Assembly: GCA_023429995.1 (NCBI GenBank)
Contig: JAEZCE010000048.1
Location: forward strand, 1-50,248
Source of the DNA: Bacillota bacterium
Lineage (GTDB): Bacteria; Bacillota; UBA4882; UBA8346
Reading direction: 5' to 3'
DNA: 50,248 nucleotides
A program made the position numbers and the translations under genes. Positions 1 to 8,501 of the stretch are shown in pieces (position 1 is the stretch's first letter; the number at the start of each line of letters is the position of its first letter). The notes under the pieces are model-generated. The model saw nothing but the letters and a program-made list of their open reading frames with translations, made no database searches and was not told the origin of the DNA.

Positions 1-36
1 GAATTCTATTAATGATAAGTTCTTTTGTTGAGCCAT
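1..36 (-). CDS. 5' end of an SOS-type gene, product unknown (partial)
   Basis: Only the first 12 codons of a leftward gene are inside the window; it opens with ATG at 36 and reads MAQQKNLSLIEF. A good ribosome site (GGAGGG, positions 44-49 on the complement) lies at normal distance. Two LexA-like boxes flank a TATAAT directly upstream, so the gene is probably SOS-controlled. The N-terminus faintly recalls IS1595-type transposases (a short stretch ending in LIEF), but 12 residues cannot establish a family. It does not look like the start of RecA, UvrB or a Y-family polymerase. Confidence 0.5.
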   Translation of the reverse strand, partial: MAQQKNLSLIEF

Positions 37-48
37 TATATCGCCCTC

Positions 49-92
49 CAAACATATGTTTGTATTTATTATATCCCACAAACATACGTTCG
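49..92 (-). promoter_or_regulatory. Promoter with two LexA (DinR)-like operators
   Basis: Read on the complement, 92-79 is CGAACGTATGTTTG and 62-49 is CAAACATATGTTTG. The Gram-positive LexA consensus is CGAAC-N4-GTTCG with R-N-R-Y in the middle; both sites fit the RNRY core and deviate by one and two outer bases. Their centres are 30 bp apart, about three helical turns. A perfect -10 hexamer TATAAT (73-68) lies between them. The arrangement is a classic repressible SOS promoter for the leftward gene starting at 36. Binding itself is inferred. Confidence 0.6.
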
Positions 93-691
93 TAAAGAGG
101 TACCTGTTTAAATCAAATAATCATTTATTTTAATTAAAATCAAGGAAATTGAATTTATTGACTCCTTCAATTGAATATTAACATAGTTAATTAAAATTGT
201 CAAATCTTTCTGTATTTCCTAACGTATGATTTATTGAAATGGGAGCATGGAACTCTACAAATTTGCAATGCAATTTCAAAATTTTTATTTTTGTGATAAA
301 TACGATAAAATTTTTTAATATGTTCATTTTAAATGTCCGGATGTTAATCGCTTAATACTATGGATTCCGGGTTCCGTTCCTTTTGGTCTTCATTTATAAT
401 TGATTATTTTATTTTTTTAAGATAAAATGGTAATATTTTCTGTTTTAACTAAAGAACTTGATATTTCTTGACGATTACATAAACATATTCCAAGTGATTG
501 TCCAGTTAAACTTGTCTCTTGAGGCGATAAGTTAACCAGACTTGCATTAAATTGATAGGAAATCTCCTGAGTTATCAGCGCTTAATGCTCAAATCTGGTT
601 ATTTATATATCAAAGTGAGAAGGAGGCGACATTTATAAAGTAAGGTTCGAATTGATTTCACTAATAACAAAAAAAGTAGAGGTGTTACAAT
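93..691. other. Long AT-rich intergenic region with candidate promoter and leader of the TRAP operon
   Basis: No credible gene is present. A rightward sigma-A-like promoter is visible: TTGATT at 400-405, 17-bp spacer, TAAAAT at 423-428. It would give an untranslated leader of about 255 nt. Within the leader AACCAGA (534-540) and TCTGGTT (594-600) are complementary and enclose further short complementary stretches, so a structured leader is possible, but I recognise no riboswitch class. A strong ribosome-site-like AAGGAGG near 622-628 has no ATG, GTG or TTG at proper distance. Confidence 0.4.
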
Positions 692-1645
692 TTGCGTAAA
701 AGGTATCTGTGGTTTTTACTGGTTGTAATGGTGTTTTGCGGTTCGGTATTTGGAGCGACCTCTGATCCGAAGTTTTTGACGATTGGAACCGGAACCACCG
801 GAGGGGTTTATTATCCGGTTGGTATGGCAATGGCCAACATTATTTCCAGTAAAGTGGGTATTCCTACCACTGCCCAAGTCACAGGCGGTGCAATCGAGAA
901 TAACACATTAGTCAATACAAAGGTCGTCGATATGGGAATCGCTCAAACGGTGATGTCCTATAATGCCGTGAAAGGACTGGCCCCTTACAAGGAGAAACTG
1001 AATAATGTTTCCGCACTATTCTCCGGTCTTTCAAAGGGTATCTTTCAAGTTGTTGTCAATAAGAACTCATCCATTAAATCAATTCGGGATTTAAAAGGAA
1101 AGAAAATTTCTCTCGGCCCGGCGGGTGGAGGAGCTATTACCACCTTTTTAGAGGTGTTCGGCGCTTATGGTTACACCGAGAAAGATTTTCAGCCGGTTTA
1201 TAATGCCTATGATCAGGCCGCTGATGCTTTAGTTGACGGAAATTTGGACGCTATCGTGGTACAAGCCGCCGCGCCTACCGCAGCTTTGACCCAAATTATA
1301 GCCGCCAAAAAACCGGTGCGTTTCATCTCCATTGAAAATGATATGATGCAAAAACTGTTGAAAAGATATTCATATTACGGCAAAGAAGTGCTCGCCAAGG
1401 ATGTTTATAATACCGACGCTCCGGTGAATACTTTTTATATTGCCAATATGCTGATTGTTCGAAAGGACCTCAGCACCGATTTGGTCTACCGGATTACCAA
1501 AGCTTTATTTGAAAATCTGGATACAATCCAAAAATCCCATCCTTCAATTAAAGGACTAACCCCGCATTCAGCGGTTGAAGGAATTCCGATTCCTTTACAT
1601 CCCGGTGCTGAAAAGTACTTTAAAGAAAAAGGATTAATAAAATGA
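692..1645 (+). CDS. TAXI-family TRAP transporter substrate-binding protein
   Basis: 317 residues. An N-terminal signal peptide (basic MRKR, then a hydrophobic core to about residue 21) is followed by the TAXI-type opening GTGTTGGVYYPVG and a periplasmic-binding fold (NMT1/TAXI family). The protein should capture an organic anion outside the membrane and deliver it to the fused TRAP permease encoded immediately downstream, with which its gene overlaps by 4 bp. The start is TTG, chosen because AGAGGTG (678-684) is correctly spaced and no ATG is nearby. The substrate is not readable from sequence; the co-transcribed UbiD-like decarboxylase suggests a carboxylic acid. Family confidence is high, substrate is inference. 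Confidence 0.9.
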   Translation: MRKRYLWFLLVVMVFCGSVFGATSDPKFLTIGTGTTGGVYYPVGMAMANIISSKVGIPTTAQVTGGAIENNTLVNTKVVDMGIAQTVMSYNAVKGLAPYKEKLNNVSALFSGLSKGIFQVVVNKNSSIKSIRDLKGKKISLGPAGGGAITTFLEVFGAYGYTEKDFQPVYNAYDQAADALVDGNLDAIVVQAAAPTAALTQIIAAKKPVRFISIENDMMQKLLKRYSYYGKEVLAKDVYNTDAPVNTFYIANMLIVRKDLSTDLVYRITKALFENLDTIQKSHPSIKGLTPHSAVEGIPIPLHPGAEKYFKEKGLIK

Positions 1646-3531
1646 AACTGAATGCTGCCAAAACTGAAAAGATTATTATATCAACCCTATTAATCCTTAC
1701 ATCGGTCATTTTTTTATACACCGCCGGTTTTGGCACTTTTTCCAGCATGACACAGAGAGCCTTATTATTGGCTCTCTTGTCGCCTGTGGTGTTCATAGGA
1801 TTTGGGAAAAGTGTTGGAAAAAGAGGGGAACATCTTTTAAACATTTTTTTGGCGGTTTTAATTTTGGCGGTTAATGTCTATGTAATGGTTGTCTGGCAGG
1901 ACCGGACTTTAAGGACTGATAATATTCCATTTTTAGATATTTTGGTCGGCAGTATCCTGGTAATTCTAGTTTTGGAAGCCACGCGGCGAACCAACGGACT
2001 GTTTTTAACCTTAACCGCGGTTGCATTTATCCTTTATGCGTTATTTGGATCGTTTTTTCCTTCTTTCATGGCTCACCGGGGCGAAAGCTGGCCGAGGCTG
2101 ATAAATTTTCTCTATATGGGAACCGACGGTATCTACGGCATTCCAATGGATGTCGCGTCGACGTTCATCATTATTTTTATAATCTTCGGAGCCTTTTTGG
2201 AAGCCTTTGGAGGCGGTCGATGGTTTGTCGATATGGCGTACTCGATAGCCGGAAGGTTTCGGGGCGGCCCGGCAAAAACGGCCGTTGTCGGCAGTGCGTT
2301 AATGGGGATGATCACAGGTTCTCCGGCAGCGAATGTGGCTACAGTTGGCACCTTTACCATTCCTTTGATGAAGAAGGTAGGATATGAACCTCCCATTGCC
2401 GGAGCAATTGAAGCTGTGGCATCGACTGGAGGAATGTTTACTCCCCCCATTATGGGCGCTGCGGCTTTTATTATGGCCCAGTATTTGAATGAACCTTATT
2501 CCAAGGTCTGTATTGCTGCCATTATTCCGGCTTTCTTATATTATCTTGCATTGATGCTGGTAGTTGACGCCCGGGCTGTTAAAGAGAATTTGGTGGGTCT
2601 GCCCCAGGACAAACTGCCTTCGATTTTCCAAGTGATGAAGGAAAGAGGTTACCTGGGAATTCCGATTATCTTTTTGGTAACAGTGATCATTATAGGATGG
2701 TCTCCCATGCGGGCCGCATTTTGGGCGACCATGATTACCATCTCCTCCGCGTTTTTAAACCGGACAACCAGACCCAGTTTTTCCGGTATTTTGAAAGCGT
2801 TTGAATCCGGCGCTAAACAGTCGGTGCAAATTGTGATCACTTGCGCGGCTGCCGGAATTATTGTCGGGGTATTTCTTATCACCGGACTTGGAGCCAAACT
2901 TTCCTATACGTTGATCGCGTATTCTCACGGGAACCTTTATTTGGCCTCTTTTTGGTCGATGCTCATTGCTTTGTTGCTAGGATGCGCGATGCCGCCGGCT
3001 GCAGTATACATCATATTGGTTACAATTTTAGTGCCCGTTCTCACACAGTTAGGAGCCGTTCCCATCGCTGCCCATATGTTCATCTTTATTTTTTCATGTG
3101 TCGGAGCGATAACCCCACCGGTGGCCATTGCGGCATATACTGCTGCGGGAGTGGCCCAATCGGAACCTAATAAGACAGGATGGTTGGCCTTCCGGTTTGG
3201 ATTGCCGGCTTATATCATTCCCTTTATGTTTATTAATGCGCCGGCGGTTCTTTTTCAGGGAAACCCCGTTACAAGTCTTGTTGCGATTGGCGGTATGATC
3301 ATTGGTATCCTTTGCTTTGTAGCGGCCATGGAAGGTTTTATGATTATTCATTGGAATATTTATTCGCGAATAATCATGGGTATTGCCTCGATATTGCTAT
3401 TATTTCCTGAATTTATTAGTGATTTAATAGGCTTATTGCTAATTGTTTTGGCTTATGGAATGAATATGATCTTTACACCGAATTCTTCCAATCCCACAAA
3501 TCGTCCTAAAGTTACCAAGGAGATGATATAA
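1642..3531 (+). CDS. TRAP transporter fused permease subunit (TAXI type)
   Basis: 629 residues, almost wholly hydrophobic with roughly 16-18 membrane segments. The length and glycine/proline-rich stretches (for example GSALMGMITGSPAANVATVG and ASTGGMFTPPIMGAAAF) are those of TRAP permeases in which the small DctQ-like and large DctM-like subunits are one polypeptide, typical of TAXI systems. It imports a substrate with an ion gradient. The ATG overlaps the stop of the binding-protein gene (ATGA), and its own TAA is followed directly by the TTG start of the UbiD-like gene, so the three genes are surely one operon with translational coupling. Confidence 0.93.
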   Translation: MKLNAAKTEKIIISTLLILTSVIFLYTAGFGTFSSMTQRALLLALLSPVVFIGFGKSVGKRGEHLLNIFLAVLILAVNVYVMVVWQDRTLRTDNIPFLDILVGSILVILVLEATRRTNGLFLTLTAVAFILYALFGSFFPSFMAHRGESWPRLINFLYMGTDGIYGIPMDVASTFIIIFIIFGAFLEAFGGGRWFVDMAYSIAGRFRGGPAKTAVVGSALMGMITGSPAANVATVGTFTIPLMKKVGYEPPIAGAIEAVASTGGMFTPPIMGAAAFIMAQYLNEPYSKVCIAAIIPAFLYYLALMLVVDARAVKENLVGLPQDKLPSIFQVMKERGYLGIPIIFLVTVIIIGWSPMRAAFWATMITISSAFLNRTTRPSFSGILKAFESGAKQSVQIVITCAAAGIIVGVFLITGLGAKLSYTLIAYSHGNLYLASFWSMLIALLLGCAMPPAAVYIILVTILVPVLTQLGAVPIAAHMFIFIFSCVGAITPPVAIAAYTAAGVAQSEPNKTGWLAFRFGLPAYIIPFMFINAPAVLFQGNPVTSLVAIGGMIIGILCFVAAMEGFMIIHWNIYSRIIMGIASILLLFPEFISDLIGLLLIVLAYGMNMIFTPNSSNPTNRPKVTKEMI

Positions 3532-4884
3532 TTGAAAGATTTACGGAGTTTTATTGATCAACTGAAACAATTGCCTGGAGAATTCTTAACGACCGATGCG
3601 CCGGTCAATCCAAAGTTGGAATTGACCCGGGTGGTTTACAAAATGGAGCGGCAGCAAAATCTGAGACCGGCTTTTTTGTTTCAAAAAATCCAGGGCAGTG
3701 ATTATCCCGTTTTGACCAACCTTTTCGGCAGCAGGAAGCGCTTGGCATTGGCTCTTGATACGACTGAGGAAAATTTAAATCAGGTTTACCGGGAACGGGA
3801 AAAAAATCTAATTGCCCCGAAGCTGGTATCCACCGGTCCCATTCAGGAGAAGGTGCTTACCGGTAGTGAGGTTGACCTGAGAAAATTACCAATCATTCAT
3901 CATAATACGGATGATATCGGGCCATACATTTCTTCGGGGGTAATGACCATTAAGGATCCCGATACCAACATCCGTAATGCCGGGATGTACCGCTTAATGT
4001 TAAAAGGTCCCAATAAAATGGGGGTCCATCTGGCAGAAGCCAGTCACGTATTTTATATTTATCGTAAGTATTGTGAAAAAAAGCAAAACATGCCAATTGC
4101 AATTACAATTGGGGCTCATCCCGCATTTTACATGGGCAGTCTCAGCTTTTGCAGTATTGATACGGACGAATATGAGGTAATGGGCGGTTTATTGGAAAGT
4201 CCGATGGAGATTGTTCAATGCAAGTCGGTCGATTTGGAAGTACCCGCCTATGGGGAAATTTGCTTGGAAGGGTATGTCCATTGGGAGGAACGCGGTCCGG
4301 AAGGTCCGTTTGGTGAATGGCATACCTTATACGGCGACCAACAGAATTATCCGATTGTAACGATTGAAACCATCACGATGCGCAAAAATCCGATTTATCT
4401 TGATCTATGTTCCGGGGATACCGAGCATCAAATGATTGGAGGACTGCCTCGCCTTGGACAGATTTATAAACAGGTAAAGGTAGCCTGTCCGGGGATTCGT
4501 GATGTTTACATGCCGCCGTCAGGCTTTTGTAGGGCAGCCTGTTATGTGGCGATAAAAAAGTTTGTGGAAGGCGAGGCGGCTAACGGAGCTGCGGCTGTTT
4601 TTTCCGCCGATCCCATTGTCCGAAACGTTATCTTCGTTGATGAGGATGTCAATATCTTTGATGACGGAGAAGTATTAAAAGCAATTAATCTGTATATGGA
4701 TATCAACAAATGTTTCATCATTCCAAACGCCAAGGGCAGTCCGATCGATCCAACCAGCCGCAATGGGGTTGTAACCAAAATCGGTATTGATGCGACCCGG
4801 CCAATTGTTCCCAAATATAAAAGAATTAATTTCAATGACGGTCTACAGGAAATCGATCTTACGAAATATTTTTCATTAAAATAA
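3532..4884 (+). CDS. UbiD-family decarboxylase
   Basis: 450 residues, the usual length for UbiD enzymes, which use prenylated FMN to decarboxylate or carboxylate aromatic and alpha,beta-unsaturated acids. Visible family signatures are the Arg-containing NAGMYRLM block (about residues 149-156), GEICLEG (about 241-247) and EGPFGE (about 255-260), which contribute cofactor-binding and catalytic Arg/Glu residues in the family. Start is TTG immediately after the TAA of the permease gene. It is followed by a strong terminator, then by the UbiX-like gene that would supply the cofactor. The specific substrate cannot be assigned; coupling with the TRAP importer suggests a scavenged acid and not ubiquinone or menaquinone biosynthesis. 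Confidence 0.9.
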   Translation: MKDLRSFIDQLKQLPGEFLTTDAPVNPKLELTRVVYKMERQQNLRPAFLFQKIQGSDYPVLTNLFGSRKRLALALDTTEENLNQVYREREKNLIAPKLVSTGPIQEKVLTGSEVDLRKLPIIHHNTDDIGPYISSGVMTIKDPDTNIRNAGMYRLMLKGPNKMGVHLAEASHVFYIYRKYCEKKQNMPIAITIGAHPAFYMGSLSFCSIDTDEYEVMGGLLESPMEIVQCKSVDLEVPAYGEICLEGYVHWEERGPEGPFGEWHTLYGDQQNYPIVTIETITMRKNPIYLDLCSGDTEHQMIGGLPRLGQIYKQVKVACPGIRDVYMPPSGFCRAACYVAIKKFVEGEAANGAAAVFSADPIVRNVIFVDEDVNIFDDGEVLKAINLYMDINKCFIIPNAKGSPIDPTSRNGVVTKIGIDATRPIVPKYKRINFNDGLQEIDLTKYFSLK

Positions 4885-4901
4885 AACGAAAAGCTGGGGA
4901 T

Positions 4902-4940
4902 AACCGAACATTTGTCATGAATGACGTGTTCGGTTTTTTT
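4902..4940 (+). terminator. Rho-independent terminator after the ubiD-like gene
   Basis: AACCGAACA (4902-4910) pairs with TGTTCGGTT (4927-4935); inside, GTCAT (4914-4918) pairs with ATGAC (4921-4925). The hairpin runs straight into a T tract (4934-4940). It separates the transporter/decarboxylase genes from the ubiX-like gene, so the latter may be expressed by readthrough or by its own promoter. Confidence 0.85.
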
Positions 4941-4970
4941 CTGACTGAAAAAATTAGGCAGGGGTTTATA

Positions 4971-5540
4971 ATGCAGAAACCGATTGTAGTTGGAATTACC
5001 GGCGCATCTGGTAGTATCTTTGGAATTCGTTTGTTGGAAACTTTGAAAATTCTGGAAATTGAGACCCATCTGATAGCGAGTGAATGGGCTATCCGGAATT
5101 TAGAGCTGGAAATGGACTATCCTCTTGCGAGACTTCAAGAATTAGCAACTCGCGTTTACGATAACCGTGACCTGACCGCCCCGGTTGCCAGTGGTTCTTT
5201 TAGGGCAGAAGGGATGGTGGTGGCTCCATGCTCCATGAAGACCTTGGCTGGCATTGCCAACGGGTACAGTGAAAATCTTTTGGAAAGGGCTGCCGATGTT
5301 ACGCTCAAAGAAGGTCGTAAACTGGTGCTTGTGCCCCGCGAGACTCCCTTGAGTTCGATTCACCTGGAAAATATGCTTAAATTGGCAAGAATCGGGGTAA
5401 TAATAGCTCCACCAATGCCGGCCTTTTATATGAAACCTGCCAATATTATGGACCTGGTTGATCATCATGTGGGCAGACTTATCGATCAATTTGGAATTGA
5501 AAATCAACTGGCGAAACGATGGGGAGAAAACCACCCATAA
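4971..5540 (+). CDS. ubiX: UbiX-family flavin prenyltransferase
   Basis: 189 residues from ATG 4971, the standard UbiX length. The family makes prenyl-FMN from reduced FMN and dimethylallyl phosphate, the cofactor of UbiD enzymes. Signatures are the N-terminal flavin-binding GITGASGSIFG (residues 7-17), the VAPCSMKTLAGIANGYSENLLERAADV block, and LVPRETPLSSIHLENM, all typical. A longer reading frame starting at 4917 is rejected because it begins inside the terminator hairpin. The ribosome site before 4971 is weak (GGCAGGGG). Its position after the ubiD-like gene makes functional pairing almost certain. Confidence 0.93.
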   Translation: MQKPIVVGITGASGSIFGIRLLETLKILEIETHLIASEWAIRNLELEMDYPLARLQELATRVYDNRDLTAPVASGSFRAEGMVVAPCSMKTLAGIANGYSENLLERAADVTLKEGRKLVLVPRETPLSSIHLENMLKLARIGVIIAPPMPAFYMKPANIMDLVDHHVGRLIDQFGIENQLAKRWGENHP

Positions 5541-5543
5541 CGT

Positions 5544-5670
5544 AAAAGAGGCTGTTGCAAAAGTGATTGATTAAAAGCAATGAGAAATACAATATATCGC
5601 ATAAGTAATTGGCAAGCTTTAGATATATTGTATTTCTCTATCGAAATCTTATTTTGCAACAGACACTTTT
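5544..5670. repeat. Nested palindromic MITE-like element
   Basis: Outer arms AAAAGAGGCTGTTGCAAAA (5544-5562) and the complement of 5652-5670 agree at 17 of 19 positions. An inner perfect 17-bp inverted repeat occupies 5582-5598 and 5622-5638, around a 23-nt loop. The outer arm with CTGTTGCAAAA resembles terminal inverted repeats of several insertion sequences, and there is no coding capacity, so a miniature inverted-repeat element is the best reading. No clear target duplication was found. It lies between convergent genes and could also act as a two-way terminator. Confidence 0.6.
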
Positions 5671-5712
5671 CTCAGGTCTTTAGTTTTAGGACTTCAATTC
5701 AATCGCGTCCGG

Positions 5713-7350
5713 CTAAAATTGATTTAGATCTTTATGAAGGGGAACCACTTCATTCGGGCTGACGATTTTGGTTTTACCGGTCTCTTTGTTTGTCCTTGAA
5801 TCCTTTGATGGGTCGTCCAGATAGAGAGAATCGGCTTGATAAATCTGGTTTTGTTTTGGATGATTTCCAAAAATGCCAAAGCCGAGATGTTTCGATCCTT
5901 TATTGATTTGTTTGAATTTTCTGTTGGCGCCATAAATCATGTGAGCGAGTTCGCGGACGATATTTTTCATGCTTTCCGCCTGTGAACTTAATTCTTCGGA
6001 TGCTGCTGCGCTTTCCTCGGAATTGGCGGCATTCTGTTGGGTGATGGTTTCAATTTGCGACATTGCCTGGGATACCTGAGAAATTCCTTTGGTTTGCTCT
6101 TCGCTGGCGGCTGCAATTTCATCCATCAGGGAGTTGACTTTTTTGGTTTGAGCCGTGATTTCCGTCAGGGCTTCCTGCACCTTTTGGGCAACAGAAACTC
6201 CTTTGCCGGATAAATCGATATTAGTTTGAATCATTGCCGTGGTATCTTTAGCCGCTTGAGCACTTCGTTGGGCAAGATTCCTAACTTCTTCGGCGACGAC
6301 TGCAAATCCCATTCCCGCTTCGCCGGCCCTGGCTGCCTCAATAGCAGCGTTGAGCGCCAGAATATTGGTTTGGAAGGCGATGTCATCAATGACTTTGATG
6401 ATTTTAGCTATCTGGTCGCTGGATTTTTTAATTTCCTGGATGGAGGCCATCATCTGCTGCATCTCATTACTGCCATTATTAGCATATTCTTTAGCCTGTT
6501 CCGATAGTTGAGCGGCTTGTTTTGTATTCATGGAGTTTTGTAACATCATGGAGGCAGACTCTTGAAGTGTGGATGAAGTTTCTTCGATGGCGGATGCCTG
6601 TTCGGTGCTGCCTTGGGATAATTGCTGAGCTGATTGGGATAACTGATTGGATGCGGATGTGATTTGATCGGAACTCGCAGACAATCCGTTTGCTATTTTA
6701 CTAATGGGTTTGGTAATACTACGGGAAATGGTATACGACACAATCATACCAATAACAATTGCAACCCCGCCTAATAATAGTAGAAATATTAAGGAATTAA
6801 AAAAAGTTTGCTCGGCTTTTTCGGTGGCAGCTTTTCCATATTCTCTTTCAAGTTGGACTAATTCTTTTAGGGAACCGAGCCACTCGGCTACAGCCGGGTT
6901 GAGCTGATCATTTAATAAAGCCGATCCTTCGGCAATTTGATTGGAAAGCGCCATACCCATGACTTGAAAACTTATGGGCCAAGTACTATCGGCCGATTGT
7001 TGAATTCTACCGAATAGATCCTTTTCTTTCTCGGTTAAACTGTTTTGACTGAGTGTTGAGTAAGTATTGTTATAATTGGAACGAGCGAAGTCAATTTCTT
7101 GTTTTAACTTCATCATTTCTTCACTATTCGGGTTCATCAGGATTCCCCGAATGTTTCCGGTCACGACGAGGATCGAATTTTGCATGGTGTCACTGATTTG
7201 AATGCGTTCATTATAACTGTTGAGTTCCTTTAATTGCATGATGATACCATTGGCGCTATAAACCGCCAGTCCGATCATTAAAACGATAATTACCATCAGA
7301 AAATTAAACCCCAGAGATATTCGGATTCCCAATTTGAGTTTTTGTAGCAT
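5713..7350 (-). CDS. Methyl-accepting chemotaxis protein
   Basis: 545 residues. Order: short cytoplasmic N-terminus, membrane segment near residues 10-32, four-helix-bundle type sensor region, second membrane segment near 184-209, HAMP linker, and the long coiled-coil signalling domain with the conserved hairpin tip (FQTNILALNAAIEAARAGEAG, then GFAVVAEEVRNLAQRS). Many Gln/Glu pairs suit methylation. A tail of about 60 polar residues follows the signalling domain. Start is ATG 7350, behind AGGAGGGG six bases upstream; a longer frame from 7395 begins before that ribosome site. The ligand is unknown. It is transcribed alone; the MITE-like palindrome lies at its 3' end. Confidence 0.92.
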   Translation of the reverse strand: MLQKLKLGIRISLGFNFLMVIIVLMIGLAVYSANGIIMQLKELNSYNERIQISDTMQNSILVVTGNIRGILMNPNSEEMMKLKQEIDFARSNYNNTYSTLSQNSLTEKEKDLFGRIQQSADSTWPISFQVMGMALSNQIAEGSALLNDQLNPAVAEWLGSLKELVQLEREYGKAATEKAEQTFFNSLIFLLLLGGVAIVIGMIVSYTISRSITKPISKIANGLSASSDQITSASNQLSQSAQQLSQGSTEQASAIEETSSTLQESASMMLQNSMNTKQAAQLSEQAKEYANNGSNEMQQMMASIQEIKKSSDQIAKIIKVIDDIAFQTNILALNAAIEAARAGEAGMGFAVVAEEVRNLAQRSAQAAKDTTAMIQTNIDLSGKGVSVAQKVQEALTEITAQTKKVNSLMDEIAAASEEQTKGISQVSQAMSQIETITQQNAANSEESAAASEELSSQAESMKNIVRELAHMIYGANRKFKQINKGSKHLGFGIFGNHPKQNQIYQADSLYLDDPSKDSRTNKETGKTKIVSPNEVVPLHKDLNQF

Positions 7351-7708
7351 TCCAGCCCCTCCTAAAATAGATAGATTCGTAAAAAAAAAGAACATAAAAT
7401 ATAAATTTCATCTAAAAAAATCAAAAGGATTTTATATAGATAAAATAACGCCAATGTATGTTTTTCTGAGATATCGCTTATTATGGTGCTTATTTATAAA
7501 TATTACTAAAATGAATAAGTTATATAATGTGATAAAAACCATATTATTATGTCTTCTTTTTTTATCGGCAACATTATCCAATAACCTGAGAAATAAGTGT
7601 AATAATTTTTATGGATTAATTTTTTTCTTTAAAAGTTTATCATTTTCCATAAAATGGTCATTTAATATTTTGATTAGTATGGAACTATGTTTTTTTCTTT
7701 CTAAATCT
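7351..7708. other. AT-rich spacer without recognisable gene
   Basis: About 360 bp of very AT-rich DNA between the chemoreceptor start and the terminator of the LysM gene. An open frame of 132 codons on the + strand crosses the chemoreceptor ribosome site, has a low-complexity Lys/Phe/Leu/Ser composition and no ribosome site, and is not accepted as a gene. The promoter of the chemoreceptor must lie here, but AT-richness makes any -35/-10 pick arbitrary. Confidence 0.5.
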
Positions 7709-7743
7709 AAAAAAGCTCAACAGATTCACTGATGAGCTTTTTT
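7709..7743. terminator. Bidirectional Rho-independent terminator
   Basis: AAAAAAGCTCA (7709-7719) pairs perfectly with TGAGCTTTTTT (7733-7743) around a 13-nt loop. A/T tracts on both sides allow use in either direction; on the minus strand it ends the LysM-protein transcript, whose stop codon is at 7812-7810. Confidence 0.8.
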
Positions 7744-7809
7744 AATTTCAATTTTTAAAGTAATAGTTTTTATAAATTTAGCTAACTCTTCCGTCGATGG
7801 TTTGTGGAT

Positions 7810-8133
7810 TTACCACCAATAGCCGCCCCAAAAAGGCCCATATCCCCATCCGGGTCCTCTAAAAAACGGTCTTCGGTATCCAAACCCCCAAGGAACGCCA
7901 TAAAAAGGACGGCCAAAGCCAAATCCCGGTCCAAACCAAAATTGTTGGGCGTTGACAGGGGTATCGGATGGAATGGAAAGTACTTGACCGACACTTAGAG
8001 TACTTGAAGATACACCGGGATTGGCTGTCAAAATTGCATCGGCAGTCGTATTGAATTCATAGGCGAGATTTCCTAAAGAATCACCAGCTTGAACTGTATA
8101 TTGAATACTTTCGGGGCTGTAACCCATTGACAT
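7810..8133 (-). CDS. Small LysM-domain protein with aromatic/glycine-rich tail
   Basis: 107 residues. Residues 10-56 form one LysM domain (YTVQAGDSLGNLAYEFNTTADAILTANPG ending in GQVLSIP), a fold that binds N-acetylglucosamine polymers such as peptidoglycan. The remaining half is unusual: rich in Gly, Pro, Phe, Trp and Tyr, with repeated GFG, RPF and GWGYGPFWGGYWW-like elements. There is no signal peptide, which is common for spore-associated LysM proteins that assemble from the mother cell. The tail looks like a self-associating coat or surface segment. A GAGGTG ribosome site precedes ATG 8133. Spore-coat or spore-cortex association is inference. Confidence 0.75.
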   Translation of the reverse strand: MSMGYSPESIQYTVQAGDSLGNLAYEFNTTADAILTANPGVSSSTLSVGQVLSIPSDTPVNAQQFWFGPGFGFGRPFYGVPWGFGYRRPFFRGPGWGYGPFWGGYWW

Positions 8134-8192
8134 TTTTATTCACCTCATCGCTTCATTTTGGTACATTGTATGAACTTGTGATAAAATCCGTT

Positions 8193-8366
8193 TTATGACA
8201 AATGACTGAATTGATGTTTTTTAATTCGGGGGACTAAAAAGCCTCGAGATGGCTTTTGGGGGAGATTTGAACGAATACTTTTTTCATAGGATTCAGCATC
8301 AAGTTTAATCTCGTCTTTAAGGATAACCGTATTTTCGGCTACCGTAATGTCGAGATCGTCTTGTTT
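8193..8366 (-). pseudogene. Remnant of a small heat-shock protein (Hsp20) gene
   Basis: Read leftward from 8363 the DNA encodes QDDLDITVAENTVILKDEI followed by KLDAESYEK, which matches the alpha-crystallin core pattern of Hsp20 proteins (DLDITV..NTV.I.GE). An in-frame TAA (8369-8367) lies just upstream, no start codon or N-terminal domain exists, and after about 30 residues the similarity fades into a short out-of-register tail before TAA at 8195-8193. It is a decayed fragment, not an expressed gene. Similarity was judged by eye only. Confidence 0.45.
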
Positions 8367-8501
8367 TTATTTGATTTTCGGTTTCTAAGGGGTATTAATT
8401 TTTTTGAACGGCTAAAAATAGTTGTAGGGAGTTGAGTAAATAAATACTCCAAAGTCTTTTGGACTACAAGTAAAAGTTTTAAATAACTGGAGAGTAGTCG
8501 G

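Noticed and set aside
4542..5069. 175-codon minus-strand frame spanning the ubiD-ubiX junction
   Set aside because: Crosses the terminator and is antisense to both genes; no family signature.
7334..7732. 132-codon + strand open frame in the AT-rich spacer
   Set aside because: Starts inside the chemoreceptor gene, has low-complexity composition and no ribosome site.
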